From assembly GCA_028289505.1 (NCBI GenBank), contig JANQPK010000173.1, positions 1-26,929 of the forward strand: a stretch of DNA of 26,929 bases, written 5' to 3'. The notes beneath the pieces were generated by a model. The model was not told the origin of the DNA, ran no database searches, and saw nothing but the letters and a program-made list of their open reading frames with translations. Made by a program: the position numbers and the translations under genes. Origin of the DNA: Cyclobacteriaceae bacterium (GTDB lineage: Bacteria; Bacteroidota; Bacteroidia; Cytophagales; Cyclobacteriaceae). Below, piece by piece: positions 1-8,005 of the stretch (its first letter is position 1; each line of letters begins with the position of its first letter).

Positions 1-748
1 TAGTAGACGTATAAATCTGCTGCCCCAGGGCATGCTTCAACCGCCTTAGTTTATAAATTTGATTGTCGAACACTTTAATCTGCGCACCAAGACCAAGAGC
101 GGCTCTGGCCGCGTATTCCGCAACTGTTCCAGCACCCAGTATTACCACTTTGGTAGGTGGTACGCCAGTGATGCCTCCCAGCAATACCCCTTTACCATCA
201 TTAGCACTACTCAGGTACTCCGTAGCAATCGGGATGACTGTGCTACCTGCTATTTCGCTCATAGCTCGTACAGTTGGAAGGCCACCTACTTTATCTTCAA
301 TTTGTTCAATAGCAATTGCCGTTACTCGCTTATCATTTAATGCCTGCAAGTAATCTGCGGTCTGGTTACCCAATTGTAAGGCAGATATTAAAGTCTTACC
401 AGGTACTAGATACTGGATTTCCTGCAGGGTAGGCGGTTCGATTTTAAGCACAATATTACTCTTGAAAACCTCTTCGGTGTCATAGCTAATTCGTGCACCA
501 ACCTCGCTGTATTCCCGGTCACTGAATTTTGCCTTGATACCAGCGGTGCTCTCAACCACCACCTGATGCCCGTTGGCTACCAGTAATCCAACCGATTCGG
601 GGTTTAATGATACTCTATTCTCCTGTAGGGATATCTCTTTGGGTATTCCTATCGAAAGGGAAACATCACCATCGGGTACCTTCATCAAAGATTCCTGGGG
701 ATATATGCTCTCACCTGGAAGCGTTTTTCCCTTATCCGCTTTAGTCAT
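1..748 (-). CDS. ald: Alanine dehydrogenase, N-terminal part (runs off left edge)
   Basis: About 249 codons are visible, from an ATG at 748 to the left edge with no stop, so the C-terminus is missing. The enzyme oxidatively deaminates L-alanine to pyruvate with NAD, and belongs to the alanine dehydrogenase/transhydrogenase family. After a leader of about 33 residues comes the family motif GIPKE followed by ENRVSL. A dinucleotide-binding Rossmann motif GAGTVAEYAARAALGLGA appears near residues 217-234, in the expected order. The start codon lies inside the end of tsaE (8-base overlap, ATGACTAA), so it is probably translationally coupled and is the third gene of a porX-tsaE-ald operon. A transhydrogenase alpha subunit would be the alternative; the length before the Rossmann motif and the recalled neighbourhood favour alanine dehydrogenase. 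Confidence 0.85.
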   Translation of the reverse strand, partial: MTKADKGKTLPGESIYPQESLMKVPDGDVSLSIGIPKEISLQENRVSLNPESVGLLVANGHQVVVESTAGIKAKFSDREYSEVGARISYDTEEVFKSNIVLKIEPPTLQEIQYLVPGKTLISALQLGNQTADYLQALNDKRVTAIAIEQIEDKVGGLPTVRAMSEIAGSTVIPIATEYLSSANDGKGVLLGGITGVPPTKVVILGAGTVAEYAARAALGLGAQIKVFDNQIYKLRRLKHALGQQIYTST

Positions 749-1187
749 TTCTGGTTAGTTTGATCAATCGGCCATTATCAGGCTGAACTTCAATTCCTAT
801 GGTAAGCCATCTTTCTGGAAGTAGGGATTTAATGAGACCTGGCCATTCGATAAAACAAATATTACCTGAATCAAAGTATTCTTCGCAACCAATATCAATG
901 GCCTCCTGGAAATTGGTTAACCTGTAAAAATCAAAATGGTAGTAGACTTGATCCGCAGCATCGCGGTATTCATGAATCAAGGTATAGGTTGGGCTGGTTA
1001 CTTGGTCAACTACCCCTAATTCAGCACATAATACCTGGATTAGTGTAGTTTTTCCAGCCCCCATTTCACCCTCGAACAGCCAGATACTATGGTCTGTTTG
1101 AGTTTCCACGATTTTTCTAGCCAAGGGGACAAGTTGGTTGGGATTTGTTACCAGAATCTGCTCCCCAACCTCCTGATAATTAACCAT
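741..1187 (-). CDS. tsaE: tRNA threonylcarbamoyladenosine biosynthesis ATPase TsaE
   Basis: This is the small cytoplasmic ATPase that works with TsaB and TsaD to make t6A37 in tRNAs that read ANN codons. The 148 residues match the family's usual length of about 140-160. The P-loop GEMGAGKTT is at residues 40-48, followed by SPTYTLIHEY at 65-74, DFYRL at 86-90 and EWP at 114-116, the standard TsaE signature set. The ATG overlaps the end of porX by 8 bases and the stop overlaps the start of ald by 8 bases. It therefore sits mid-operon with no promoter of its own visible. TsaB and TsaD are not in the window. Confidence 0.95.
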   Translation of the reverse strand: MVNYQEVGEQILVTNPNQLVPLARKIVETQTDHSIWLFEGEMGAGKTTLIQVLCAELGVVDQVTSPTYTLIHEYRDAADQVYYHFDFYRLTNFQEAIDIGCEEYFDSGNICFIEWPGLIKSLLPERWLTIGIEVQPDNGRLIKLTRND

Positions 1188-2739
1188 TCCGGGAAGTTAA
1201 GGAAATTATTGGAATAATCATTTCCTCCATGGAAACACCTCCGTGCTGAAAGGTGTCGCGGTAATAATTCACATAATAGTTGTAGTTGTTGGGATACGCG
1301 AAAAAGTAGTCCTCCATGGCAAAAACGTACGAAGTGCTGACATTCACTTTTGGCAAATGAAATTCGTCTGGCTTTCTAACTGCAAATATGTTTTTGCCAT
1401 CATAACCTAAGTTTTTACCCTGTTTATAGCGCAAATTGGTATTGGTCTTTCTGTCTCCAACAATTTTGAAGGGTCTTTTCACTCTGATTGTACCGTGATC
1501 AGTAGTGATTATCATACGTGCCCCTTTCTCTGAGATGCGTTTTATGGTCTCCAGTAATGGTGAATGTATAAACCAGGAATTCGTTATCGAACGGTAGGCA
1601 GATTCATCATGTGCCAATTCTCTAATCATTTGCATATCAGTCCGCGCGTGGGAGAGCATATCTACAAAATTGTATACGATTACATTCAAATCGTTATTCA
1701 TCAGATTGTTGATGCTTTCGAAAACATGCCGACCCTGGTTGGTATGAATAACCTTGTAATAGCTGTGTTTGATGCCCAATCTTTGTTTTTGAATTTGTCT
1801 GGCCAAAAACTCCTGCTCGTGCTTATTCTTAGCCTCATCATCATCTTCACTCACCCAAAGGTCAGGATGAAACTTTGCCATCTCTAAAGGTAATAGCCCC
1901 GAGAAAATGGAATTTCGAGAATATGCAGTAGTGGTGGGAAGAATAGAATAGTACAACTCTTCATCATCAACGTTGAAGTAATCCAATATCACCGGTTCAA
2001 TGATTTTCCATTGATCATATCGCAGATTGTCAATCACTATAAAAAACAGAGGCTGTCCTGGTTTCAATTTGGGGAACACCCGTTTTTTCATCACTTGGTG
2101 TGATAATAGGGGCTTATCTGCAGACGGATCGTTTAACCAGCTTCTGTAATGATCAATTACAAATTTGGAAAAGTTAGCGTTGGCTTCATCCTTCTGATTT
2201 TCAAATACTTCCGCCATACTTCGGTGCTCCGTATTATCTATCTCTAACTCCCAGTAAACCAGTTTTTTATAGATTTCCACCCATTCGGCATGACTCATAT
2301 GATCGTTAAACGCCATGGATAGATTTCTGAAATCCTGCTGATAATTGAGATTTATCTTTTCAGTAACCAGTCGCTTGTTATCCAGGATTTTTTTGACCGA
2401 TAGTAATATCTGATTGGGGTTGAGCGGTTTGATCAGGTAATCGGCAATCTTTGAACCGATGGCCTCTTCCATGATGTGTTCCTCCTCACTTTTTGTAATC
2501 ATGACCACCGGAACGTTCGGTTTACTAGCCTTGATCACACTGAGAGTTTCTAACCCGGTCATACCTGGCATATTCTCATCCAGGAAGACAATATCAAAAT
2601 AGTCGGTTTCACATTTCTCAATGGCGTCTGCACCGCTGTTCACCGGGGTCACATCGTATCCTTTATTATTCAGGAACAAAATGTGGGGTTTCAATAGATC
2701 AATCTCATCGTCCGCCCACAAAATATTGTATCTTTGCAT
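1180..2739 (-). CDS. porX: PorX-type response regulator with PglZ effector domain
   Basis: The 519-residue protein has a receiver domain (about 1-120) with the acidic pair D10/D11, phospho-acceptor D54, T82 and K104. A helical linker follows, then a PglZ domain of the alkaline-phosphatase fold (about 210-519). Candidate metal and catalytic residues in the PglZ part are D237 (VIDN), the Thr run T269-T271, D360 and H364 (VDMLSH), D414/H415 (TTDHG) and H499 (QHGG). In Porphyromonas and Flavobacterium, PorX is paired with the kinase PorY and controls the type IX secretion system; its PglZ domain has been reported as a zinc phosphodiesterase acting on oligonucleotides. No PorY is in the window. 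It is the first gene of the porX-tsaE-ald operon and is divergent from the HD gene across 52 bases. All expected active-site positions look intact. Confidence 0.93.
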   Translation of the reverse strand: MQRYNILWADDEIDLLKPHILFLNNKGYDVTPVNSGADAIEKCETDYFDIVFLDENMPGMTGLETLSVIKASKPNVPVVMITKSEEEHIMEEAIGSKIADYLIKPLNPNQILLSVKKILDNKRLVTEKINLNYQQDFRNLSMAFNDHMSHAEWVEIYKKLVYWELEIDNTEHRSMAEVFENQKDEANANFSKFVIDHYRSWLNDPSADKPLLSHQVMKKRVFPKLKPGQPLFFIVIDNLRYDQWKIIEPVILDYFNVDDEELYYSILPTTTAYSRNSIFSGLLPLEMAKFHPDLWVSEDDDEAKNKHEQEFLARQIQKQRLGIKHSYYKVIHTNQGRHVFESINNLMNNDLNVIVYNFVDMLSHARTDMQMIRELAHDESAYRSITNSWFIHSPLLETIKRISEKGARMIITTDHGTIRVKRPFKIVGDRKTNTNLRYKQGKNLGYDGKNIFAVRKPDEFHLPKVNVSTSYVFAMEDYFFAYPNNYNYYVNYYRDTFQHGGVSMEEMIIPIISLTSRNG

Positions 2740-2756
2740 ATTCTAATTTCTTTAAA

Positions 2757-2770
2757 TAAAGTTACCTTTT
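2757..2770. promoter_or_regulatory. Possible overlapping divergent -7 elements (porX / HD gene)
   Basis: The 52-base gap between the divergent starts holds two near matches (7 of 8) to the Bacteroidota -7 element TAnnTTTG. One is TACCTTTT at 2763-2770 on plus and the other is TAACTTTA at 2757-2764 on minus. They overlap by two bases. I see no convincing TTTG at the -33 position for either, so this is a weak call. Confidence 0.25.
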
Positions 2771-2791
2771 TACAGGTTCTTAATAACCCGC

Positions 2792-4021
2792 TTGGAGAAG
2801 AAAAAGATCATCAATGACCCTGTTTATGGTTTTATCACCATTCCGGAGGGCTTGATTTACCAGATTATCTCACACCCCTATTTTCAAAGGTTACGTAGAA
2901 TCAAACAAATGGGTTTGAATGACTTCGTCTACCCGGGGGCCTTGCATACCAGATTCCATCATGCACTGGGAGCGATGCACCTAATGAGTGTGGCCTTGCG
3001 CAATCTCAGACACAAAGGGCTAGATATTACTAAACATGAATATGAGTCCATGCTCATCGCCATACTATTGCATGATATAGGACATGGACCTTTTTCACAT
3101 GCTTTGGAATCAACTTTGCTCTCTAAAGGTAATCACGAAGAAATTTCCCTAATTATTATGCAGTACCTCAACAGAATATTTGAGGGAGGGTTAGATACAG
3201 CGCTGAATATATTTCAAAACCGGTATTCCAGGAGATTTTTTCATCAGTTAGTTTCCAGTCAACTGGATATTGACAGATTGGATTATTTAAAGCGTGATAG
3301 TTTCTTCACCGGGGTATCAGAGGGTGCCATCGGCTCGGACAGGATCATTAATATGCTCAATGTAAGCCATGACCAACTGGTGGTGGAGGAGAAGGGAATT
3401 TATAGCATTGAGAACTTTCTAAATGCCAGAAGATTAATGTACTGGCAAGTATACCTGCATAAAACTTCCGTAGCTGCTGAAAAAATGATGGTGGCACTTA
3501 TTGAGAGGGCTCAGCATCTAGTCAGAACAGGTATCGAAGTACCTTGTACCAAAGAAATTAATCTATTCCTGATAAGACGTATTGAAACTCAAGATCTGTT
3601 AAAGGATCCTGATTTGTTGGACGCTTATTGTCAAATAGATGACTATGATATATGGTCTGGCATCAAATCCTGGCAACATCATCAAGATATCGTACTGTCC
3701 AATATTAGTAGGATGTTTTTAAACAGGGACTTGTTCCAGATCATGGTATCACTGGAACCCGTTGATGTGGATATTGATCAACTGCGTGGACGAATTGCTA
3801 AACAGTATGGGATCAGCAATCCTAACGACGCTGACTTTCTGATCAGGCGGGGAGTAATCTCCAATGCTGCTTACATCTCAGGGGATAGCGGGATTGGCAT
3901 TTTGACTAAGGAGGGAGAGGTCATGGACATTGCTGAAGCTTCAGATTTGCCGAACATTGTGGCCTTGGGCAAAATTGTAAAAAAACACTATCTAACGTGG
4001 CCTAAAAGTGTAACTTTGTGA
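2792..4021 (+). CDS. HD-domain phosphohydrolase (dGTPase-like, COG1078 type)
   Basis: This 409-residue cytoplasmic protein has metal-binding residues of the HD superfamily: H56/H57 in HTRFHH, H94-D95 in LLHDIGHGPFSH, H98 and H103, and a later conserved LDIDRLDYLKRD stretch. Members resemble deoxynucleoside triphosphate triphosphohydrolases, but the substrate here cannot be read from the sequence. The start is a TTG at 2792. An in-frame stop at 2753 and no intervening ATG or GTG make it the first usable start, and MEKKKIINDPVYGFI is a typical N-terminus for the family. It leads the lipid A genes with a 25-base gap to lpxD, an arrangement I recall from many Bacteroidota. Confidence 0.88.
   Translation: MEKKKIINDPVYGFITIPEGLIYQIISHPYFQRLRRIKQMGLNDFVYPGALHTRFHHALGAMHLMSVALRNLRHKGLDITKHEYESMLIAILLHDIGHGPFSHALESTLLSKGNHEEISLIIMQYLNRIFEGGLDTALNIFQNRYSRRFFHQLVSSQLDIDRLDYLKRDSFFTGVSEGAIGSDRIINMLNVSHDQLVVEEKGIYSIENFLNARRLMYWQVYLHKTSVAAEKMMVALIERAQHLVRTGIEVPCTKEINLFLIRRIETQDLLKDPDLLDAYCQIDDYDIWSGIKSWQHHQDIVLSNISRMFLNRDLFQIMVSLEPVDVDIDQLRGRIAKQYGISNPNDADFLIRRGVISNAAYISGDSGIGILTKEGEVMDIAEASDLPNIVALGKIVKKHYLTWPKSVTL
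4011..4018 (+). promoter_or_regulatory. Possible -7 promoter element for lpxD
   Basis: TAACTTTG matches the Bacteroidota -7 consensus TAnnTTTG exactly and ends just before the HD gene's TGA. It would place a transcript start near 4025, about 22 bases before the lpxD ATG at 4047. No TTTG is found 19-21 bases upstream, so an internal promoter is plausible but unproven. Confidence 0.35.
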
Positions 4022-4046
4022 CGTTTTCTAACCCTCTAAATTCCCC

Positions 4047-5093
4047 ATGCAATTTACGATTAATCAACTTGCTGAACTTCTTGAAGGTGAGGTAATAGGC
4101 AACGGTGAATCTACAGTAGACAAAATCGGACCTTTGGACAAAGCAGGGCCCGGAACCATATCATTTCTGCACAACCCGAAATACGAAGCCCAGCTATACA
4201 CTACTAAGGCTGAGGCTGTAATTGTTAATAAAAACCTGCAACTGAAGCAGCCAGTTCAAACAGCTTTAATTGCTGTCGATGATCCATACAGCAGTCTTAC
4301 TCTTTTACTGAAGCAGTATCAAAAACTTACTGAACCTGTAAAGGAAGGTGTAGAGGAACCTTCTTATATCAGCAGTGATGTCACCGTGGGCGATTCAGTT
4401 TACAGAGGGGCATTTTCTTATATTGGAAAGGGCTCACGTATTGGCAACCACGTCAAGCTATATCCACAGGTATATATTGGTGATAACGTTACCATTGGTG
4501 ACAACACTGTAATTTTCTCAGGAGCCAAGATTTATTCCAAGTCTGTTATTGGAAAAAATTGTGTGATCCATGCCGGTGCCATAATTGGCAGTGATGGTTT
4601 TGGTTTTGCTCCCCAGCCAGATGGCAGTTACGAATCAATCCCACAGGTAGGAAACGTAATTCTGGAGGATGGTGTAAATGTAGGTGCTAATACTACCATC
4701 GATTGTGGCACTATGGAATCCACTGTGATTAAGAAAGGCGCCAAGCTGGACAATCTCATTCAAGTGGCGCATAACGTTGAAATTGGAGAGCATACAGCCA
4801 TCGCCGCGCAAGCGGGTATTTCAGGTTCCACAAAAGTTGGCAAAAACTGCATTATAGCTGGTCAAGCAGGCATCACTGGTCATTTAACTATTGCAGATCA
4901 GGTTACCCTAGGCGCTCAAGCTGGTATTGGCAAGTCCATTAAAAAGTCTGGAGCCATCTTGCTGGGTAGCCCTGCCTTTGAAATTATGGACTATAAGCGC
5001 TCCTATGCGGTGTTTAAAAACCTGCCCAATATGGCCAAGAGAATTAATGATGTTGAGAAAAAAGTACTAAATTTGCCCCCCAGCGAGAAATAG
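4047..5093 (+). CDS. lpxD: UDP-3-O-(3-hydroxyacyl)glucosamine N-acyltransferase LpxD
   Basis: LpxD catalyses the third step of lipid A synthesis, moving a 3-hydroxyacyl chain from acyl carrier protein to the 2-amino group of UDP-3-O-acyl-glucosamine in the cytoplasm. The 348-residue protein has the N-terminal uridine-binding domain (about 1-100) with GPGTISFLHNPKY, then a left-handed beta-helix of hexapeptide repeats (about 108-320). The probable catalytic base is H242 in QVAHNVEIG. A short helical C-terminus follows, as usual for the homotrimer. The stop is one base before the lpxC/fabZ ATG. The acyl chain length used cannot be read with confidence. Confidence 0.96.
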   Translation: MQFTINQLAELLEGEVIGNGESTVDKIGPLDKAGPGTISFLHNPKYEAQLYTTKAEAVIVNKNLQLKQPVQTALIAVDDPYSSLTLLLKQYQKLTEPVKEGVEEPSYISSDVTVGDSVYRGAFSYIGKGSRIGNHVKLYPQVYIGDNVTIGDNTVIFSGAKIYSKSVIGKNCVIHAGAIIGSDGFGFAPQPDGSYESIPQVGNVILEDGVNVGANTTIDCGTMESTVIKKGAKLDNLIQVAHNVEIGEHTAIAAQAGISGSTKVGKNCIIAGQAGITGHLTIADQVTLGAQAGIGKSIKKSGAILLGSPAFEIMDYKRSYAVFKNLPNMAKRINDVEKKVLNLPPSEK

Positions 5094-5094
5094 G

Positions 5095-6486
5095 ATGAAT
5101 ATTAAACAACACACTATTAAAGAGGCGGTTACTGTTTCCGGGGTTGGGCTGCACACCGGCGTGGAAGCGAATATGACCTTTAAACCAGCCAAGGTGGACC
5201 ACGGCATCAAATTTCAACGTATAGACCTTCCGGATCAGCCAATTGTAGATGCTGATGTAGACAATGTGGTGGATCTGTCACGCGGAACTACCATCGAACA
5301 AAACGGTGCCAGAGTGAATACTGTGGAGCATACCCTGGCTGCCTTGGTCGGTCTTGAAATCGATAACGTATTAATCCAGCTGGACGGGCCTGAACCGCCG
5401 ATTATGGATGGGAGCTCCAAGATGTTTACCGATGCTCTAGGAAAAGTAGGTACCGAAGAACAAAACGCCCTTCGCAATTTTTTCGAAGTGCCGGAGGCCA
5501 TCATATACCGGGAAAAGGAAAGAAATGTGGAAATCGCCGCACTACCATTAGATGATTACCGAGTTACCGTTATGGTCGATTACAACTCACCGGTACTGGG
5601 CAGCCAACATGCTTATCTCAATGATATCAGCGACTTTAGTCGAGATATCGCCGCCTGTCGTACGTTTTGCTTCCTGCATGAGTTGGAAATGCTTCATGAG
5701 AAGAACCTGATAAAGGGAGGTGACCTCAATAATGCCATCGTAGTGGTTGATAGGGTAGTAAAGGATAACGAATTAGAGTCTCTTGCCAAGCTATTTAACA
5801 AACCAAAAGTTGAAGTAAAAAAGGAAGGTATACTCAACAATGTAGAGTTGAGGTATCGGAATGAACCTGCCCGGCATAAATTATTGGATGTAGTTGGAGA
5901 CCTGGCTTTGGTCGGTAGACCCATCAAGGCACAAATATTAGCGGCTAGACCTGGACATGCCGCAAATGTGGCTTTTGCCAAAAAACTAAAGAAAGCAATG
6001 CTTGATCGGGAGACTAATGTCCCTCGATATAACCCAAAGCTGCCGCCTGTACTCAGTATTAAGCAAATTGAAGCCCGATTGCCACACCGCTATCCTTTCT
6101 TATTGGTGGACAAAATCTTTCACTTAGATGAGGAAAGCGTTGCTGGTGTTAAGAACGTGACTATGAATGAACCTTTCTTTCAGGGTCATTTTCCGGGCAA
6201 CCCAGTAATGCCAGGAGTTTTGCAAATTGAAGCGATGGCCCAAGTAGGTGGAATATTGGTCTTAAATACAGTTCCCGATCCTGAGAACTATTGGACCTTG
6301 TTTTTAGGGGTTGAAAACTTTAAGTTTAGAAAAATGGTACTACCAGGAGATACACTGGTAATACAATGCGACCTTATGGCTCCCATTAAAAGAGGTATTG
6401 CCAAGATGCGAGGCCGAGCCTATGTTGGGAACCAATTGGTATGTGAAGGATCCATGATCGCACGAATAGTACGAAAGGATACATGA
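5095..6486 (+). CDS. lpxC-fabZ: Fused UDP-3-O-acyl-GlcNAc deacetylase / 3-hydroxyacyl-ACP dehydratase
   Basis: The 463-residue bifunctional protein joins LpxC (about 1-310) to FabZ (about 318-463). LpxC is the zinc deacetylase that commits the cell to lipid A synthesis. Its zinc-ligand motifs are VEHTLAAL (H79), HKLLDVVGD and GHAANV. FabZ dehydrates 3-hydroxyacyl-ACP; it shows LPHRYPFLLVDKI and GHFPGNPVMPGVLQIEA with catalytic H365 and E379. Both active sites look complete. Separate LpxC is about 305 residues and FabZ about 150, so the fusion has lost nothing obvious. The fusion is known in Bacteroidota. Both halves compete for the 3-hydroxyacyl-ACP pool, so the fusion fixes their ratio. It overlaps lpxA by four bases (ATGA). 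Confidence 0.97.
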   Translation: MNIKQHTIKEAVTVSGVGLHTGVEANMTFKPAKVDHGIKFQRIDLPDQPIVDADVDNVVDLSRGTTIEQNGARVNTVEHTLAALVGLEIDNVLIQLDGPEPPIMDGSSKMFTDALGKVGTEEQNALRNFFEVPEAIIYREKERNVEIAALPLDDYRVTVMVDYNSPVLGSQHAYLNDISDFSRDIAACRTFCFLHELEMLHEKNLIKGGDLNNAIVVVDRVVKDNELESLAKLFNKPKVEVKKEGILNNVELRYRNEPARHKLLDVVGDLALVGRPIKAQILAARPGHAANVAFAKKLKKAMLDRETNVPRYNPKLPPVLSIKQIEARLPHRYPFLLVDKIFHLDEESVAGVKNVTMNEPFFQGHFPGNPVMPGVLQIEAMAQVGGILVLNTVPDPENYWTLFLGVENFKFRKMVLPGDTLVIQCDLMAPIKRGIAKMRGRAYVGNQLVCEGSMIARIVRKDT

Positions 6487-7268
6487 ACCAACCACTGGCG
6501 TATATCCATCCCCAAGCTAAAATAGCCAGAAACGTGGTTATTGAACCTTTTGTGACCATCGATAAAAACGTGGTGATTAAGGAAGGCACATGGATTGGAT
6601 CCAATGTAACCATCATGGAAGGCGCCCGGATTGGCAAAAACTGCAAAATCTACCCTGGTGCAGTTATTTCGTCCACACCCCAAGACCTGAAATACGAGGG
6701 TGAAGAGACTACCGCTGAGATTGGAGATAATACCATAATCCGTGAGTTTGTAACCATCAGTCGGGGCACGGTGGATAAACACAAGACTGTTATCGGTAAG
6801 AATTGTCTGATCATGGCTTATGCCCATGTGGCACACGATTGTATTATCAATGACAATGTAATATTGGCCAATGCCTCCCAAGTAGCAGGACATGTGATGA
6901 TAGATGAATTCGCCACTATTGGTGGTGCTAGTGCGGTGCATCAGTTTGTGCACATCGGCTCACACGTGATGCTTTCAGGTGGTTCATTGGTAAGTAAAGA
7001 CGTTCCACCTTTTACTAAAGCCGCCAGAAAACCCTTAAGCTACTGTGGCATCAACTCTGTAGGCCTAAGGAGAAGGGGTTATAAAAATGAAAAGATCAAT
7101 GAGATCCAGGAAATCTATCGACATATATTTCTGAAAGGACTCAACAATAGCAAAGCACTCGATTATATAGAACTCGAATTAAGTCCTTCAAAGGAGCGAG
7201 ATATCATCATAAATTTCATCAGAAACTCTAATCGAGGTATAATGCGAGGCTATTCCAGGATCCGGTAA
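6483..7268 (+). CDS. lpxA: UDP-N-acetylglucosamine acyltransferase LpxA
   Basis: LpxA performs the first step of lipid A synthesis, 3-O-acylation of UDP-GlcNAc. The 261 residues match the family length. The left-handed beta-helix runs from about residue 5 to 185, and a helical C-terminus follows. Residues H115, H118 (catalytic base, in HVAHDC), H137 and H153 align at a constant offset of seven to E. coli H122, H125, H144 and H160. The position matching the E. coli chain-length ruler G173 is G166, which fits use of long hydroxyacyl chains. It overlaps lpxC/fabZ by four bases and its stop directly abuts the next ATG. LpxB is not in the window. Confidence 0.97.
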   Translation: MNQPLAYIHPQAKIARNVVIEPFVTIDKNVVIKEGTWIGSNVTIMEGARIGKNCKIYPGAVISSTPQDLKYEGEETTAEIGDNTIIREFVTISRGTVDKHKTVIGKNCLIMAYAHVAHDCIINDNVILANASQVAGHVMIDEFATIGGASAVHQFVHIGSHVMLSGGSLVSKDVPPFTKAARKPLSYCGINSVGLRRRGYKNEKINEIQEIYRHIFLKGLNNSKALDYIELELSPSKERDIIINFIRNSNRGIMRGYSRIR

Positions 7269-7898
7269 ATGAAAATTATACTGGATAACGTTTCTAAGCG
7301 ATTCAATCAAGATTGGTTGTTTAGAAATCTGGACTATCAATTTGATCAGTATAAGAGCTACGCCATAGTTGGTCCCAATGGCTCAGGAAAAACCACCCTG
7401 CTAAAAATAGTTTCTGGAATGATCCCATGTACAGGTGGTAAAGTGCAACATATTTCGAACGACCATATAATTGATCCAGATTTGGTGTACCGTTATATCA
7501 CACTATCAGCTCCTTATATGGATGTTCCGGAAGAATTAACGCTTCGAGAGTTCTTTAAATTTCATTTCAGGCTAAAGGTTCCTATTAAGGATATTTCCAT
7601 ATCCGAAATTGCCGAAAGAGCAGGTTTGAAAAAGGCCCTAAATAAACCACTTCATACGTTTTCCAGTGGCATGAAGCAACGAGTGAAACTGGCTATAGGT
7701 TTATTCTGTACCGCTCCAATAGTTTTACTAGACGAGCCTACCACTAATCTCGATCAGTCCGGTATATCCTGGTACCAAAACGAGATTATGGCTTTATCAA
7801 CCAATAAACTTCTGATAATCAGTTCAAACCAGCCGGATGAATACCATTTTTGCCACCATGTTATTGACCTGAAACAACATATTGAGCAGAAGAAATAG
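7269..7898 (+). CDS. ABC transporter ATP-binding protein, no permease nearby
   Basis: The 209-residue ATPase has Walker A GPNGSGKTT at 35-43, ABC signature FSSGMKQR at 131-138 and Walker B IVLLDEPTTNLD with D155/E156. All elements for ATP binding and hydrolysis are present. It is shorter than LptB (about 240 residues) and looks more like the small single-domain ATPases of the CcmA/COG1131 type. The ATG follows the lpxA stop with no gap, so it is expressed with the lipid A genes. No membrane permease gene is adjacent, so the partner and substrate are unknown. A role in lipid or lipopolysaccharide export is an inference from position only. Confidence 0.85.
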   Translation: MKIILDNVSKRFNQDWLFRNLDYQFDQYKSYAIVGPNGSGKTTLLKIVSGMIPCTGGKVQHISNDHIIDPDLVYRYITLSAPYMDVPEELTLREFFKFHFRLKVPIKDISISEIAERAGLKKALNKPLHTFSSGMKQRVKLAIGLFCTAPIVLLDEPTTNLDQSGISWYQNEIMALSTNKLLIISSNQPDEYHFCHHVIDLKQHIEQKK

Positions 7899-8005
7899 AA
7901 TTCTAGTACAAGTATTGTGCATTTCTTACATCATACGGCTTTAAGCTAGAATAATCTTTAAACTAATCCGTTTTTTAACTAATATTGCCTTATTCTTATA
8001 TCGCT

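Noticed and set aside
59..758. Plus-strand open frames in the first 760 bases
   Set aside because: The minus strand encodes alanine dehydrogenase with GIPKE and Rossmann motifs across the same stretch.
1180..2739. PglZ domain as a sign of a BREX phage defence system
   Set aside because: The PglZ domain is joined to a receiver domain as in PorX, and no BrxA, BrxB, BrxC or methyltransferase genes are near.
6420..6953. Long minus-strand open frame (177 codons) opposite lpxA
   Set aside because: The plus strand encodes LpxA with all catalytic histidines; the opposite frame has no recognisable motif and is a by-product of the hexapeptide codon pattern.
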